Assembly (NCBI RefSeq): GCF_017165765.1 | Contig: NZ_JAFGZD010000001.1 | Coordinates: forward strand, 496,001-560,000 | Source: Pseudomonas capsici | Lineage (GTDB): Bacteria > Pseudomonadota > Gammaproteobacteria > Pseudomonadales > Pseudomonadaceae | Length of the DNA: 64,000 bases | Direction of reading: 5' to 3' | Part shown: positions 54,772-64,000 of the stretch, one piece after another | How the letters are laid out: each line of letters opens with the position of its first letter | Numbering within the stretch: position 1 is the first letter of the stretch | Translations under genes and position numbers: made by a program | The notes under the pieces: generated by a model | What the model was told of the DNA's origin: nothing | Seen by the model: the letters and a program-made list of their open reading frames with translations, nothing else | The model's database searches: none

Positions 54772-56061
54772 TTGTAACTCCTGAAACACTTCTTGCAGTG
54801 CCGGTCGTTTCCCGACTTCGGCCTGTACGCAGCGCGCTTGCAGCCCCTGCAAACGCTCCATGAGTGGACCATCCTGCGGTCCTGATTCGCAACGTTCCAG
54901 CAATTCTCCCAGCAATATTCCGAAAGCCCGTGTCTCGATGCGCTCCAGCGCTACACCCTGGCCAGCCGAAGGGTGGAATGAAGCTGCTCCAAAATCCCCC
55001 AGCAGACTGTCGCCATTGCTGCGCAGCAGAATATTGTGGCCGTAAAGATCGCCATGGGTAATTCCGCAGGCATGCAGATGCGCCGTGACCGAGGCGATGG
55101 AGCGAGCCAGATTCAGCAACGTTTCGGGTGAGAAGCGCGTCTGGGGCGGGTAGATGTCTCTGCTGCAGGAGTCCAGGCTTGGCGGTCCGGCGAGATTCAC
55201 GAAGTCCGGTGCAATCAGCTGCATTACCAGCCCCAGTTGCCCTTGGGGATGCCCGGTAATCTGCCCCGATACCTCGATCAGATTCGGATGATTGCCTGCT
55301 GCGATACAGGCCGCCATTTCATTGAGCGGCGATCCATCGCTGGTGACATCACCCTTGTAGAGCTTGATGGCAACCGTTTCGCTGTGATTCCCGTTCTGCC
55401 ATGTGCCTTGCTGGATAATCCCGGAAGCGCCTTCACCCAGGCGCTGCTGAATGCTCAGTTGTTCCCAGGGAATCTGTCGGACGGATTGCTCTTCACGCTC
55501 GGGGCACAGCGGATTGCCCGCATAGGCCAGCCAAGCCAGGGCCGGCAGTCGCAACAGCCAGTCTGGCAGCTCGTTCAACCGGTTGGCGGCAATGCGGATC
55601 AGTTCCAGCTTGTGGCAGTTGGCAAGGCTGGCCGGAAGGCTCTGCAAGCGATTGCCCGCCAGCATCAGTTTTTGCAGTTCCGGGCGCTGTCCCAGCTCCT
55701 CGGGCAACGACGGGATCTGGTTGTCGGTCAGGATCAGCCAGCGCAGGCGAGGGGGCAGTGACTGCGCCGGGACATGGCTGATCCGGTTGGCCTTGAAGCC
55801 GACGATGCGCAATTGCTGGCACTGGCCAATGCATGCCGGTAGCTCGGTAAACAGATTGTCGGATACGAACAGCACTTGCAGGTGTTTGAGCCGCCACAGA
55901 TCGTCGGGCAAGCGATCAAGCGCATTGCCACTGAGATTGAGCACTTGCAGCGAGTCGGCCAGGTCGAAGATTTCCCGTGGAAACTCTGTAAGGCCGCAAG
56001 ACAGGTCAAGCCGGGTGATGCCAGCCAGCTTGCCGGCACGCAGGTCTGCGAGGGTGTGCAT
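54757..56061 (-). CDS. leucine-rich repeat protein kinase
   Basis: The 434-residue protein combines about seven LRR repeats (residues 15-185, for example LQVLNLSGNALDRLPDDLW) with a eukaryotic-like kinase domain (about 205-434). Kinase motifs are glycine loop LGEGASGII, catalytic Lys in AIKLYK, the catalytic loop HGDLYGHNILL (HGD in place of HRD) and DFG (GDFGAAS). No membrane helix or signal peptide is seen, so it should be cytosolic. It is a possible signalling protein, or a secreted effector, but no secretion signal is visible. Confidence 0.85.
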   Translation of the reverse strand: MHTLADLRAGKLAGITRLDLSCGLTEFPREIFDLADSLQVLNLSGNALDRLPDDLWRLKHLQVLFVSDNLFTELPACIGQCQQLRIVGFKANRISHVPAQSLPPRLRWLILTDNQIPSLPEELGQRPELQKLMLAGNRLQSLPASLANCHKLELIRIAANRLNELPDWLLRLPALAWLAYAGNPLCPEREEQSVRQIPWEQLSIQQRLGEGASGIIQQGTWQNGNHSETVAIKLYKGDVTSDGSPLNEMAACIAAGNHPNLIEVSGQITGHPQGQLGLVMQLIAPDFVNLAGPPSLDSCSRDIYPPQTRFSPETLLNLARSIASVTAHLHACGITHGDLYGHNILLRSNGDSLLGDFGAASFHPSAGQGVALERIETRAFGILLGELLERCESGPQDGPLMERLQGLQARCVQAEVGKRPALQEVFQELQAWAV

Positions 56062-56110
56062 GAGTCGTTTCAGCCAATGAGGTAGGAGCCAATCGGGCGG
56101 AGTTGTGTGG

Positions 56111-57247
56111 TCAGCGCAGGATCGACACCATTTCCGAGGTCACGGTCAACACATCCCTGGCCAACTGGCCGGAACGCTTGCCTGACCAGCCGGTTCTTGC
56201 ATCCGGGGCGTCGTCGTTATCCTTGAAGGGCATTTCCAGAGTCAGTGACAGACACTTGAAGCGTTCGCCAACGCTGTTGCAGGCCAGCTTCATGTTGGCC
56301 TGGCCGGGAGCGCTGCGCGGGTAGCCATACCGGGTCTGGAAGTCGACGGTGATTTCACTCAGACGGCGACGGAAGTGCTCTTCCAGTTGCTCTTGTTGCC
56401 GGGTGTAGCCTGGATTGCCTTCGCAGGCGGCGGTGAATACATAAGGTATCTCTTCATCGCCATGGACATCGATGAACATGTCCACGCCATGCTTTTCCAT
56501 CTGCTGAAGAATGAAAAACACTTCCGGGCTTTGCTCTGTCGTGCTGTCCTGCCAGGCGCGGTTCAGATCGTTGCCCTGGGCGTTGGTGCGCAAGTGGCCA
56601 TGAAACGCGCCGTCCGGGTTCACGTTGGGCACCAGGTACAGATCCGCCGTTTCCAGCAGTTTCTTGATGACTGGATCGTCCTGCTCCTGCAAACGTCCGA
56701 TCAGGCCTTCCATGAACCACTCGGCCATATGTTCGCCGGGATGTTGCTGGGCAATCATCCAGATCTTGCGCTTGCCTTCGGCACCATCGCCCTTGCGCAG
56801 GAGTTGAATATCCCGGCCTTCGACGCTCTTGCCGGTTGCCAGCAGCTCGGCACCGGTCTTTTCCAGGGCCTGCTTGATCAGCCAGTCATGGCGCTCACGG
56901 CTGTAGGGCTCGAAATAGGCGAACCAGATCTGCGGCTCGCCGGGCTCAATACTGAAGTTCAGGGCTTTGCCATCGAAGCTCGAAGGCACACGAAACCAGT
57001 TCCGATGATCGTAGGAGGCTACGGCGTTGTAGCCGCTCCAGGCACGATTGAAAGTGGACTCGCTGGCATTGGTCAGGCTGAAAGCGTGTGGCTGACCGAC
57101 GTTCAGGCCCTCGACCTTGAAGTGGAACCACTGAAAGTGAGTGCTTTGGGTGTCGGGCGCGATTGCCAGTTCGACACGGGCCGGATTGCTGGCATCGATG
57201 ACTTGGATATTGCCGCTGTCGAAGTCGGCACGAATGGTGAGGGCCAC
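56111..57247 (-). CDS. M14-family cytosolic carboxypeptidase (CCP type)
   Basis: The 378-residue zinc peptidase has a beta-sandwich N-terminal domain (about 1-125) and an M14 catalytic domain. The zinc ligands are in QHPGEHMAEWF (His, Glu) and DVHGDE (His). The architecture is that of the Nna1/CCP-like bacterial enzymes. It has no signal peptide, so it works in the cytosol, trimming a C-terminal residue of an unknown protein or peptide. Confidence 0.9.
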   Translation of the reverse strand: MALTIRADFDSGNIQVIDASNPARVELAIAPDTQSTHFQWFHFKVEGLNVGQPHAFSLTNASESTFNRAWSGYNAVASYDHRNWFRVPSSFDGKALNFSIEPGEPQIWFAYFEPYSRERHDWLIKQALEKTGAELLATGKSVEGRDIQLLRKGDGAEGKRKIWMIAQQHPGEHMAEWFMEGLIGRLQEQDDPVIKKLLETADLYLVPNVNPDGAFHGHLRTNAQGNDLNRAWQDSTTEQSPEVFFILQQMEKHGVDMFIDVHGDEEIPYVFTAACEGNPGYTRQQEQLEEHFRRRLSEITVDFQTRYGYPRSAPGQANMKLACNSVGERFKCLSLTLEMPFKDNDDAPDARTGWSGKRSGQLARDVLTVTSEMVSILR

Positions 57248-57324
57248 GGTGTATTCCTGTGTACGTAAGGCTCGTACTTTACACCGATCGACCGTCTTTA
57301 TGACGACCTGAATGCCATGAGCTT

Positions 57325-57870
57325 TCAGGAGAATGTTTCAGCCGTCATCACCAGGCCGCAGACGAATGCGGTGAACAGGCACCAGGCCATATAAGTGCGG
57401 CGCTTGCGGCGATGCCAGCCTGAACTGCCGAGCAGGGCGGCGGGGGCTTGCAGGCGACGCCACAGGCGTTCGCTGGTCTGGAAAGCTGCCAGGTGAGCCG
57501 GATCGGCGTCCAGCCAGTGACGAAACTCGATGCGCTGGCTGGCAGTGGTGGCCGGGCTTTGCAGGTGGACATACCAGCGGTTGGCCTGTTCCTGAGCCTG
57601 CTCACCGGGGAAGTCGGCTGGATTTTCTGCATGCTTGTAAGCGTGTTGCAGCACCCGGAACATGGTGCGCTCGACCTTTTCCAGATCGATTTCCAGAAAT
57701 GTGGCGATTTCGGCATAGGCAACGCCATCGAGGCGGCTGAGCAGGAATATCTGCTGGCGGCGGCGAGAAAGCCTGCCCAGGCTGCGGCTCAATTCGACGG
57801 CCTGTGGGGTTGCGGGGGCATCGGGCTGCCGGGTGGGCAGATGCAACAGAGGAGAGAGCTGGCTACTCAT
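57325..57870 (-). CDS. sigma-70 region 4 / FecR N-terminal fusion protein with membrane helix
   Basis: The 181-residue protein starts with a sigma region 4 helix-turn-helix (about 30-80: RLSRRRQQIFLLSRLDGVAYAE). It continues with a DUF4880 FecR-type N-terminal domain (about 92-145: QANRWYVHLQSPATTASQRI) and ends with one membrane helix (AWCLFTAFVCGLVMTAETF). The periplasmic FecR part and sigma region 2 are both missing. So it is a fused, shortened version of a FecI-FecR pair. It is preceded by a Fur box, implying iron control. The start is ATG 57870; 57927 is possible. Confidence 0.8.
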   Translation of the reverse strand: MSSQLSPLLHLPTRQPDAPATPQAVELSRSLGRLSRRRQQIFLLSRLDGVAYAEIATFLEIDLEKVERTMFRVLQHAYKHAENPADFPGEQAQEQANRWYVHLQSPATTASQRIEFRHWLDADPAHLAAFQTSERLWRRLQAPAALLGSSGWHRRKRRTYMAWCLFTAFVCGLVMTAETFS

Positions 57871-57952
57871 GATGTATCGCTCGCTGATCTTCCATGGAAA
57901 TCTTCCCTGTGAGGTGAGTGCTGTCATCCGTGACCAGGGTCAGGCTAGTGAA

Positions 57953-57971
57953 TTCGAGAATCATTCTCAAG
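57953..57971. promoter_or_regulatory. Fur box upstream of the sigma4-FecR fusion
   Basis: On the minus strand TGAGAATGATTCTCG matches 12 of 15 positions of the 7-1-7 Fur consensus. It includes GAGAA-TGA-TTCTC and shares the core AGAATGATTCTC with the box before the FecI gene (37255). Confidence 0.8.
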
Positions 57972-58106
57972 TGAAAAGTGACAACAATTACTATTTTTAA
58001 TGAAAGGTGGAGCTAAAATTTATGACCCTGATCGATATTGTTTTGCTATGATCCGCGCCATTCAGATACATAAAGACTTCATTAGCCTGAAGCAGCGAAA
58101 AAAACC

Positions 58107-58134
58107 AAAAAAAGACCCGGCAAAAAGCCGGGTC
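58107..58134 (-). terminator. PrrF intrinsic terminator
   Basis: GACCCGGC-TTTTT-GCCGGGTC followed by a T-run (58107-58113) on the minus strand forms an 8-bp GC stem, a classic Rho-independent terminator. Confidence 0.9.
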
Positions 58135-58217
58135 AAAAACCGTGATTAGCCTGATGAGGAGATAATCCGGGAGTCGACCTAAGACTCCTGGGTTATCCGC
58201 CAGTCTCGCGACCAGCT
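58107..58217 (-). ncRNA. prrF: PrrF iron-responsive small RNA
   Basis: The minus strand carries a 5' end like CTGGTCGCGAG and the conserved core TCTCCTCATCAGGCTAATCA (58144-58163), followed by CGGTTTTTGACCCGG and a terminator hairpin. This core and layout are the PrrF family of Pseudomonas, which lowers iron-protein mRNAs under iron starvation. Length is about 111 nt from a predicted start at 58217. The -10 TATTAT (58224-58229) and the Fur box at 58220-58238 overlap. It is not a coding gene. A second 10-base core copy lies downstream (see findings). Confidence 0.9.
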
Positions 58218-58219
58218 GA

Positions 58220-58238
58220 TGCAATAATAATCATTATC
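58220..58238 (-). promoter_or_regulatory. Fur box at the PrrF promoter
   Basis: The minus strand reads GATAATGATTATTATTGCA, matching about 14 of 19 positions of GATAATGATAATCATTATC. It overlaps the predicted -10 element of PrrF, so Fur-iron would block transcription. Confidence 0.85.
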
Positions 58239-58326
58239 ATTTGCAAGTCAAATGTTTTTCCTGCATCCATTGAAATAAATAATCTCCCTCTGCTCTGATA
58301 CCGTCTTGTGCGAGCCGGATAGGGCA

Positions 58327-60291
58327 TTACACGTCCTGCATCTCTACCAGCAATGTTCCTTCGCTGACCATTTCTCCTTCCTGACAGTGCAATGCCGCGA
58401 CCACGCCTGCCTGTGCGGCGCGGATGCTGTGCTCCATTTTCATGGCCTCCAGCACCACCAGTTGTGTACCGGCTTCAACCTGCTGACCCGCTTGCACCAG
58501 CACGCGCACGATGCTGCCATTCATGGGGGCGGTAAAGCCGCCTTGCCGGGTTTCACTGGTGTTGGCGGCTGCGATGGGGTCCATGCGCCTGATGGCATGC
58601 ATTTCACCTTCCCATTTGAGATACAGCGTTCCGTTCTGGCGGATGGCCAGATGCTGATGACGGATGCCATTGTTCTCCATGACCAGCCGCTCGCCGCTCC
58701 ACTGCAACAGGGTTTCGCTGCTTCGGCGCAGGCGGACAACTTTCGTTTGCTCCTTGCACTGCAGGTGCAGATCGATCTGATCGGGCAGCCCGAAGCGCAG
58801 GCCTGTGTTCGAGCTCCATGGCGAGTGCAGGTCGTCCGGGCGGATACGCGATGGTTCGCTCTGGATAAAGGCTTCGGCGGCGGCCTGCCAGAACTCGTCG
58901 GTCAATTCGCTTGTGGCAGGTAGCAATTGTTCCTGATGGCGAGGGATGAAACCGGTATCCAGTTCGGCGGCAGCAAAGGCCGGATGGCCAATGATGCGTT
59001 GCAAAAAGGCCAGATTGGTTTTTACACCGCCCACTGCGAACTCATCGAGCATGGCCAGCAATCGCAGGCGTGCTTCTTCGCGGTTTTCGCCCCAGGCAAT
59101 CAGTTTGCCCAGCATGGGATCGTAGAACGGCGAGATGCTGTCGCCCTCGCCGACACCGCTGTCGATCCGCCAGCCCGGACGGGGAAGGGGCTCGCGATAG
59201 AGATCGAGAGTGCCGGTGGCGGGCAGAAAGTCGTTTTCCGGGTCCTCGGCATACAGGCGTACTTCAATGGCGTGCCCGTTCAGGGGGACTTGCTCTTGAG
59301 TGATCGGCAGTGCCTCGCCGAGGGCGACCTTGATCTGCCACTGCACCAGATCCAGCCCGGTGATGTATTCGGTGACCGGGTGCTCGACCTGCAGGCGGGT
59401 GTTCATCTCCATGAAGAAAAACTCGCCACGGGAATCCAGCAGAAACTCCACGGTGCCTGCGCCTACATAACCGATGGCTTGCGCTGCGCGGACGGCGGCT
59501 TCGCCCATGGTCTGGCGCAATTGCGGGCTCAGGCCGGGGGCAGGGGCTTCTTCGACGACTTTCTGGTGGCGGCGTTGTATCGAGCAGTCCCGTTCATTGA
59601 GATAGAGGCAATGGCCATGCTGGTCGGCAAACACCTGAATCTCGATATGGCGCGGCCTGAGCAGGTACTTTTCCACCAGCATTCGCGAGTCGCCAAAGGA
59701 GGCCTGAGCCTCGCGCTGCCCCGAAGCCAGTGCTTCGGCAAGTTCGCTGGCGTTCTCTACGACTTTCATGCCCTTGCCGCCGCCACCTGCGCTGGCCTTG
59801 AGCAGAACGGGATAGCCGATGCGCTCGGCAGCGGCCATAAAGGTGTCGAGATCCTGGGCTGCGCCATGATAGCCGGGCACCAGCGGAACGCCGGCAGCCT
59901 CCATCAGGGATTTGGCAGCGGACTTGCTGCCCATGGCCTCGATGGCCGAGGCGGGCGGGCCGATAAAGATCAGCCCGGCGTTTTCGATGGCCCGGGCAAA
60001 CTCGGCGCTCTCGGACAGAAAGCCGTAGCCGGGATGTATCGCCTGAGCGCCGCTGGAGTGGGCGGCAGCTATCAGCTTGTCGATCTGCAGATAACTTTCG
60101 GCTGCCTTGCTGCCCCCGAGGTCCACCCGAATGTCGGCTTCGCGGCTGTGGCGGGCTTCGCGGTCGATGGCGCTATGGACCGCAACGCTGGTCAGTCCGA
60201 GTTGCCTGGCGGTACGCATGATGCGGCAGGTGATTTCACCCCGGTTGGCAACCAGCAGTGTGGTCAGCACAGGCTTGTCCTGGGTGCTCAT
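58327..60291 (-). CDS. liuD: methylcrotonyl-CoA carboxylase biotin-containing subunit
   Basis: The 654-residue alpha subunit has biotin carboxylase domains (about 10-450, ATP-grasp motif KASAGGGGKGM) and a C-terminal biotinyl domain with EAMKMEH (biotin on the Lys). It carboxylates 3-methylcrotonyl-CoA in leucine breakdown with LiuB. It overlaps liuC by ATGA and is the last gene of the operon in this window. Confidence 0.95.
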   Translation of the reverse strand: MSTQDKPVLTTLLVANRGEITCRIMRTARQLGLTSVAVHSAIDREARHSREADIRVDLGGSKAAESYLQIDKLIAAAHSSGAQAIHPGYGFLSESAEFARAIENAGLIFIGPPASAIEAMGSKSAAKSLMEAAGVPLVPGYHGAAQDLDTFMAAAERIGYPVLLKASAGGGGKGMKVVENASELAEALASGQREAQASFGDSRMLVEKYLLRPRHIEIQVFADQHGHCLYLNERDCSIQRRHQKVVEEAPAPGLSPQLRQTMGEAAVRAAQAIGYVGAGTVEFLLDSRGEFFFMEMNTRLQVEHPVTEYITGLDLVQWQIKVALGEALPITQEQVPLNGHAIEVRLYAEDPENDFLPATGTLDLYREPLPRPGWRIDSGVGEGDSISPFYDPMLGKLIAWGENREEARLRLLAMLDEFAVGGVKTNLAFLQRIIGHPAFAAAELDTGFIPRHQEQLLPATSELTDEFWQAAAEAFIQSEPSRIRPDDLHSPWSSNTGLRFGLPDQIDLHLQCKEQTKVVRLRRSSETLLQWSGERLVMENNGIRHQHLAIRQNGTLYLKWEGEMHAIRRMDPIAAANTSETRQGGFTAPMNGSIVRVLVQAGQQVEAGTQLVVLEAMKMEHSIRAAQAGVVAALHCQEGEMVSEGTLLVEMQDV

Positions 60292-61109
60292 GATTGCGAG
60301 TCCTTTTGTCTGTCGGCAGAGGTCTGCCAGTACGGCTGGCGCTTTTCCAGAAAGGCCCGCAAACCTTCCTGGCCTTCGGCACTGGTGCGAATCCGGGCAA
60401 TGGCGCTTTCGCAGTAACGGCGCAGGGATGGAGTCAGTTCCCCGCTGCCCACTTCCCGCAGCAAGTCTTTACTGGTGCGCATGGCATGGGGGCTGTTGAG
60501 CAGTAAATTGTCGATCCAGGCTCGGGTCTGGTTTTCCAGCTCATCGAGGGGGTAACACTCGGCAAGCAGGCCGATTTCACGGGCGCGTACACCATCGAAG
60601 CGCTCGGCAGTCAGGGTGTAGCGTCGCGCAGCACGTTCGCCGATGGCCTGGACCACGAACGGGCTGATCACCGCAGGTGCCAGACCAATTCTTGTTTCCG
60701 ACAGACAGAATTGTGCTTCTTGGGCGCCGATTGCCATGTCGCAGCAACTGATCAGGCCCAGCGCGCCGCCAAACGCCGCGCCCTGGACCACGGCCAGCGT
60801 GGGGATTTTCAGTTTGGCCAGGTTGTACATCAGTTCGGCCAGTTCCCGGGCGTCGTCCAGGTTGGTGTTGTAATCCATATCCGCTGCCTGTTGCATCCAG
60901 CTCAGGTCGGCACCCGCGCTGAAATGCTTGCCATGCCCGCGAATCAGCAGGAAGCGAAGGCTGGCATTGGCTTGCACGGCGTCCAGGGCAAGAATCAGTT
61001 CGCGAATCATCTGTGCATTGAAGGCGTTGTTCTTTTCCGGGCGATTGAGCCAGAGGGTGGCGAAGCCGCGTGGATCTTCGATCAGGGTTACGGTTGCGAA
61101 GGACGTCAT
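60288..61109 (-). CDS. liuC: 3-methylglutaconyl-CoA hydratase
   Basis: The 273-residue crotonase-fold hydratase lies between liuB and liuD. It shows the oxyanion-hole HFSAGADLSWM and FGGALGLISCCD, as is usual for LiuC. It acts after the carboxylase. Confidence 0.9.
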   Translation of the reverse strand: MTSFATVTLIEDPRGFATLWLNRPEKNNAFNAQMIRELILALDAVQANASLRFLLIRGHGKHFSAGADLSWMQQAADMDYNTNLDDARELAELMYNLAKLKIPTLAVVQGAAFGGALGLISCCDMAIGAQEAQFCLSETRIGLAPAVISPFVVQAIGERAARRYTLTAERFDGVRAREIGLLAECYPLDELENQTRAWIDNLLLNSPHAMRTSKDLLREVGSGELTPSLRRYCESAIARIRTSAEGQEGLRAFLEKRQPYWQTSADRQKDSQS

Positions 61110-61123
61110 GCTCTATCCCCTGG

Positions 61124-62731
<1,608 letters not shown>

Positions 62732-62746
62732 GAAGCACTCCCAGGG

Positions 62747-63910
62747 TCAGCGGGTCTCGTTGAACAGTTCGCGACCGATCAGCATGCGCCGGATTTCACT
62801 GGTACCCGCTCCGATCTCGTACAGCTTGGCGTCACGCAGCAGGCGACCGGCCGGAAACTCGTTGATGTAGCCATTGCCGCCCAGAATCTGAATGGTATCC
62901 AGTGCCATCTGTGTGGCCCGTTCGGCGCTGTAGAGGATGATTCCGGCGGCATCCTTGCGGGTGGTTTCGCCGCGGTCGCAGGCCTGGGCAACGGCATACA
63001 GATAAGCGCGGCTGGCATTCATCTGGGTGTACATGTCAGCGACCTTGCCCTGGATGAGCTGAAACTCGCCAATGCTCTGGCCGAACTGTTTGCGCTCGTG
63101 GATATAGGGCAGCACCACATCCATGCAGGCCTGCATGATCCCGGTCGGGCCACCGGAGAGCACGACGCGCTCGTAATCCAGGCCGCTCATCAGGACTTTC
63201 ACACCGCCATTGAGCGGTCCCAGCAGGTTTTCTTCCGGGACTTCGACATCATCGAAAAACAGCTCGCAGGTATTGGAGCCGCGCATGCCGAGCTTGTCGA
63301 ACTTGTTGCTGCGGGTGAAACCTTTCCAGTCACGCTCGACAATAAAGGCGCTGATGCCATGGGCGGCCTTTTCCAGGTCGGTCTTGGCGTAGATCACATA
63401 GGTGTGGGCGTCCGGGCCGTTGGTGATCCAGGTCTTGCTGCCATTGAGTACGAAGCGGTCGCCACGACGATCTGCCCGAAGTTTCATGGACACCACGTCC
63501 GATCCGGCATTGGGTTCGCTCATGGCCAGTGCGCCGACATGTTCGCCACTGATCAGCCTGGGCAGGTAGCGGGCTTTCTGCTCCGGGTTGCCATTACGGT
63601 TGATCTGGTTGACGCACAGATTCGAGTGGGCACCGTAGGAGAGGGCGACCGAGGCCGACCCGCGGCTGATTTCTTCCATGGCGACCACGTGAGCCAGATA
63701 GCCAAGGCCTGCGCCGCCATATTCTTCGCTGACGGTGATGCCCAGAAGTCCCATGTCCCCGAACTTGCGCCACATGTCGGCCGGGAACAGGTTGTCTCTG
63801 TCGATCTGTGCGGCACGCGGGGAAAGTTCGGACGCGACAAAAGACTGGATCTGGTCGCGCAGCATGTCGATGGTTTCGCCCAGGGCGAAGTTCAGACTGG
63901 GGTAGATCAT
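62747..63910 (-). CDS. liuA: isovaleryl-CoA dehydrogenase
   Basis: The 387-residue acyl-CoA dehydrogenase has the catalytic Glu in [13 protein letters not shown], the placement characteristic of isovaleryl-CoA dehydrogenase (most other family members place it near the C-terminus). The FAD motifs [10 protein letters not shown] and [10 protein letters not shown] are present. It is the first gene of the liu operon. Confidence 0.95.
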   Translation of the reverse strand: MIYPSLNFALGETIDMLRDQIQSFVASELSPRAAQIDRDNLFPADMWRKFGDMGLLGITVSEEYGGAGLGYLAHVVAMEEISRGSASVALSYGAHSNLCVNQINRNGNPEQKARYLPRLISGEHVGALAMSEPNAGSDVVSMKLRADRRGDRFVLNGSKTWITNGPDAHTYVIYAKTDLEKAAHGISAFIVERDWKGFTRSNKFDKLGMRGSNTCELFFDDVEVPEENLLGPLNGGVKVLMSGLDYERVVLSGGPTGIMQACMDVVLPYIHERKQFGQSIGEFQLIQGKVADMYTQMNASRAYLYAVAQACDRGETTRKDAAGIILYSAERATQMALDTIQILGGNGYINEFPAGRLLRDAKLYEIGAGTSEIRRMLIGRELFNETR

Positions 63911-63955
63911 GAATAGCGCTCCAGTTTTATTCTTGGCGGATTGGCTATGACCTTT

Positions 63956-63969
63956 ACGTTAACGTAAGT
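63956..63969. promoter_or_regulatory. LiuR-type operator
   Basis: TTACGTTAACGTAA is a perfect 14-base palindrome 46 bases upstream of liuA. It resembles the MerR-family LiuR sites described in proteobacteria. The liuR gene would lie just beyond the window end. Confidence 0.75.
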
Positions 63970-64000
63970 CTGTAATTGCCAAAGTGTCAATGTCGGAGGG

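Noticed and set aside
57997-58224. 75-residue ORF over the PrrF region
   Set aside because: The DNA is explained by the PrrF RNA, its terminator and promoter; the peptide has no conserved features.
58927-60417. 496-residue ORF antisense to liuD
   Set aside because: Same reason; the liuD reading has full biotin carboxylase motifs.

Overview
The window looks like a stretch of chromosome from a fluorescent-type Pseudomonas, probably plant-associated (syringae or a neighbouring lineage). The reasons are the GC-rich coding style, the Pseudomonas-type REP/REPIN hairpins, a PrrF small RNA, the liu operon with its LiuR-type palindrome, and the gene content as a whole. This is inference; no 16S rRNA or other marker is present. 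I see no phage, insertion sequence, tRNA, rRNA or CRISPR array.

Layout. 1-7.1 kb: the distal end of a type VI secretion system (T6SS) operon (small lipoprotein, FHA-less TagH-like protein, TssJ, TssK, TssL, TssM), nearly every junction overlapping. 7.1-10.5 kb: a LysR regulator divergent from an acetylornithine-type aminotransferase, a DUF4174 secreted protein and a CBS-domain protein. 10.7-16.1 kb: a DNA-maintenance block with DNA polymerase II, a sirtuin, and a two-gene operon (radical SAM protein plus DUF4130 protein) carrying a full LexA/SOS box just upstream. 16.1-27.5 kb: a LysR regulator and a long operon with two paralogous substrate-binding proteins, an FAD 2-hydroxyacid dehydrogenase, an aminotransferase, two permeases, an ATPase, a cysteine-dioxygenase-like cupin and a four-rhodanese/C-S lyase fusion. 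This is probably uptake and breakdown of an unidentified sulfur-containing amino or hydroxy acid. 27.5-30.3 kb: a zinc-type ABC transporter behind a Zur-like palindrome, with a 43-residue membrane peptide gene in front.

30.3-37.1 kb: a sugar (L-arabinose/galactose type) module with a periplasmic aldose 1-epimerase, lactonase, dehydrogenase and AraFGH transporter, and three matching GntR-type operators. 37.2-41.3 kb: a Fur-box-preceded FecI-FecR-TonB receptor iron-signalling set. 41.3-45.6 kb: an XRE regulator and the pqiA1-pqiA2-pqiB-pqiC envelope lipid-transport operon. 46-51.8 kb: small envelope proteins, LysR/nitrilase, a LEA-type lipoprotein, a thiolase and an enoyl-CoA hydratase. 51.8-57.9 kb: an orphan VgrG, a YebC-family protein, a leucine-rich-repeat protein kinase, a cytosolic M14 carboxypeptidase and an unusual sigma-region-4/FecR-N fusion with its own Fur box. 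58.1-58.24 kb: a PrrF small RNA with promoter, Fur box and terminator. 58.3-63.9 kb: liuABCD (leucine/isovalerate catabolism) with a LiuR-type palindrome; liuE is not next to it.

The most interesting items are the SOS-boxed radical SAM/DUF4130 pair, the sulfur-compound operon with its multidomain rhodanese-lyase, the PrrF locus with a second copy of its core downstream and the adjacent Fur-boxed sigma4-FecR fusion, and the three-site GntR operator set.
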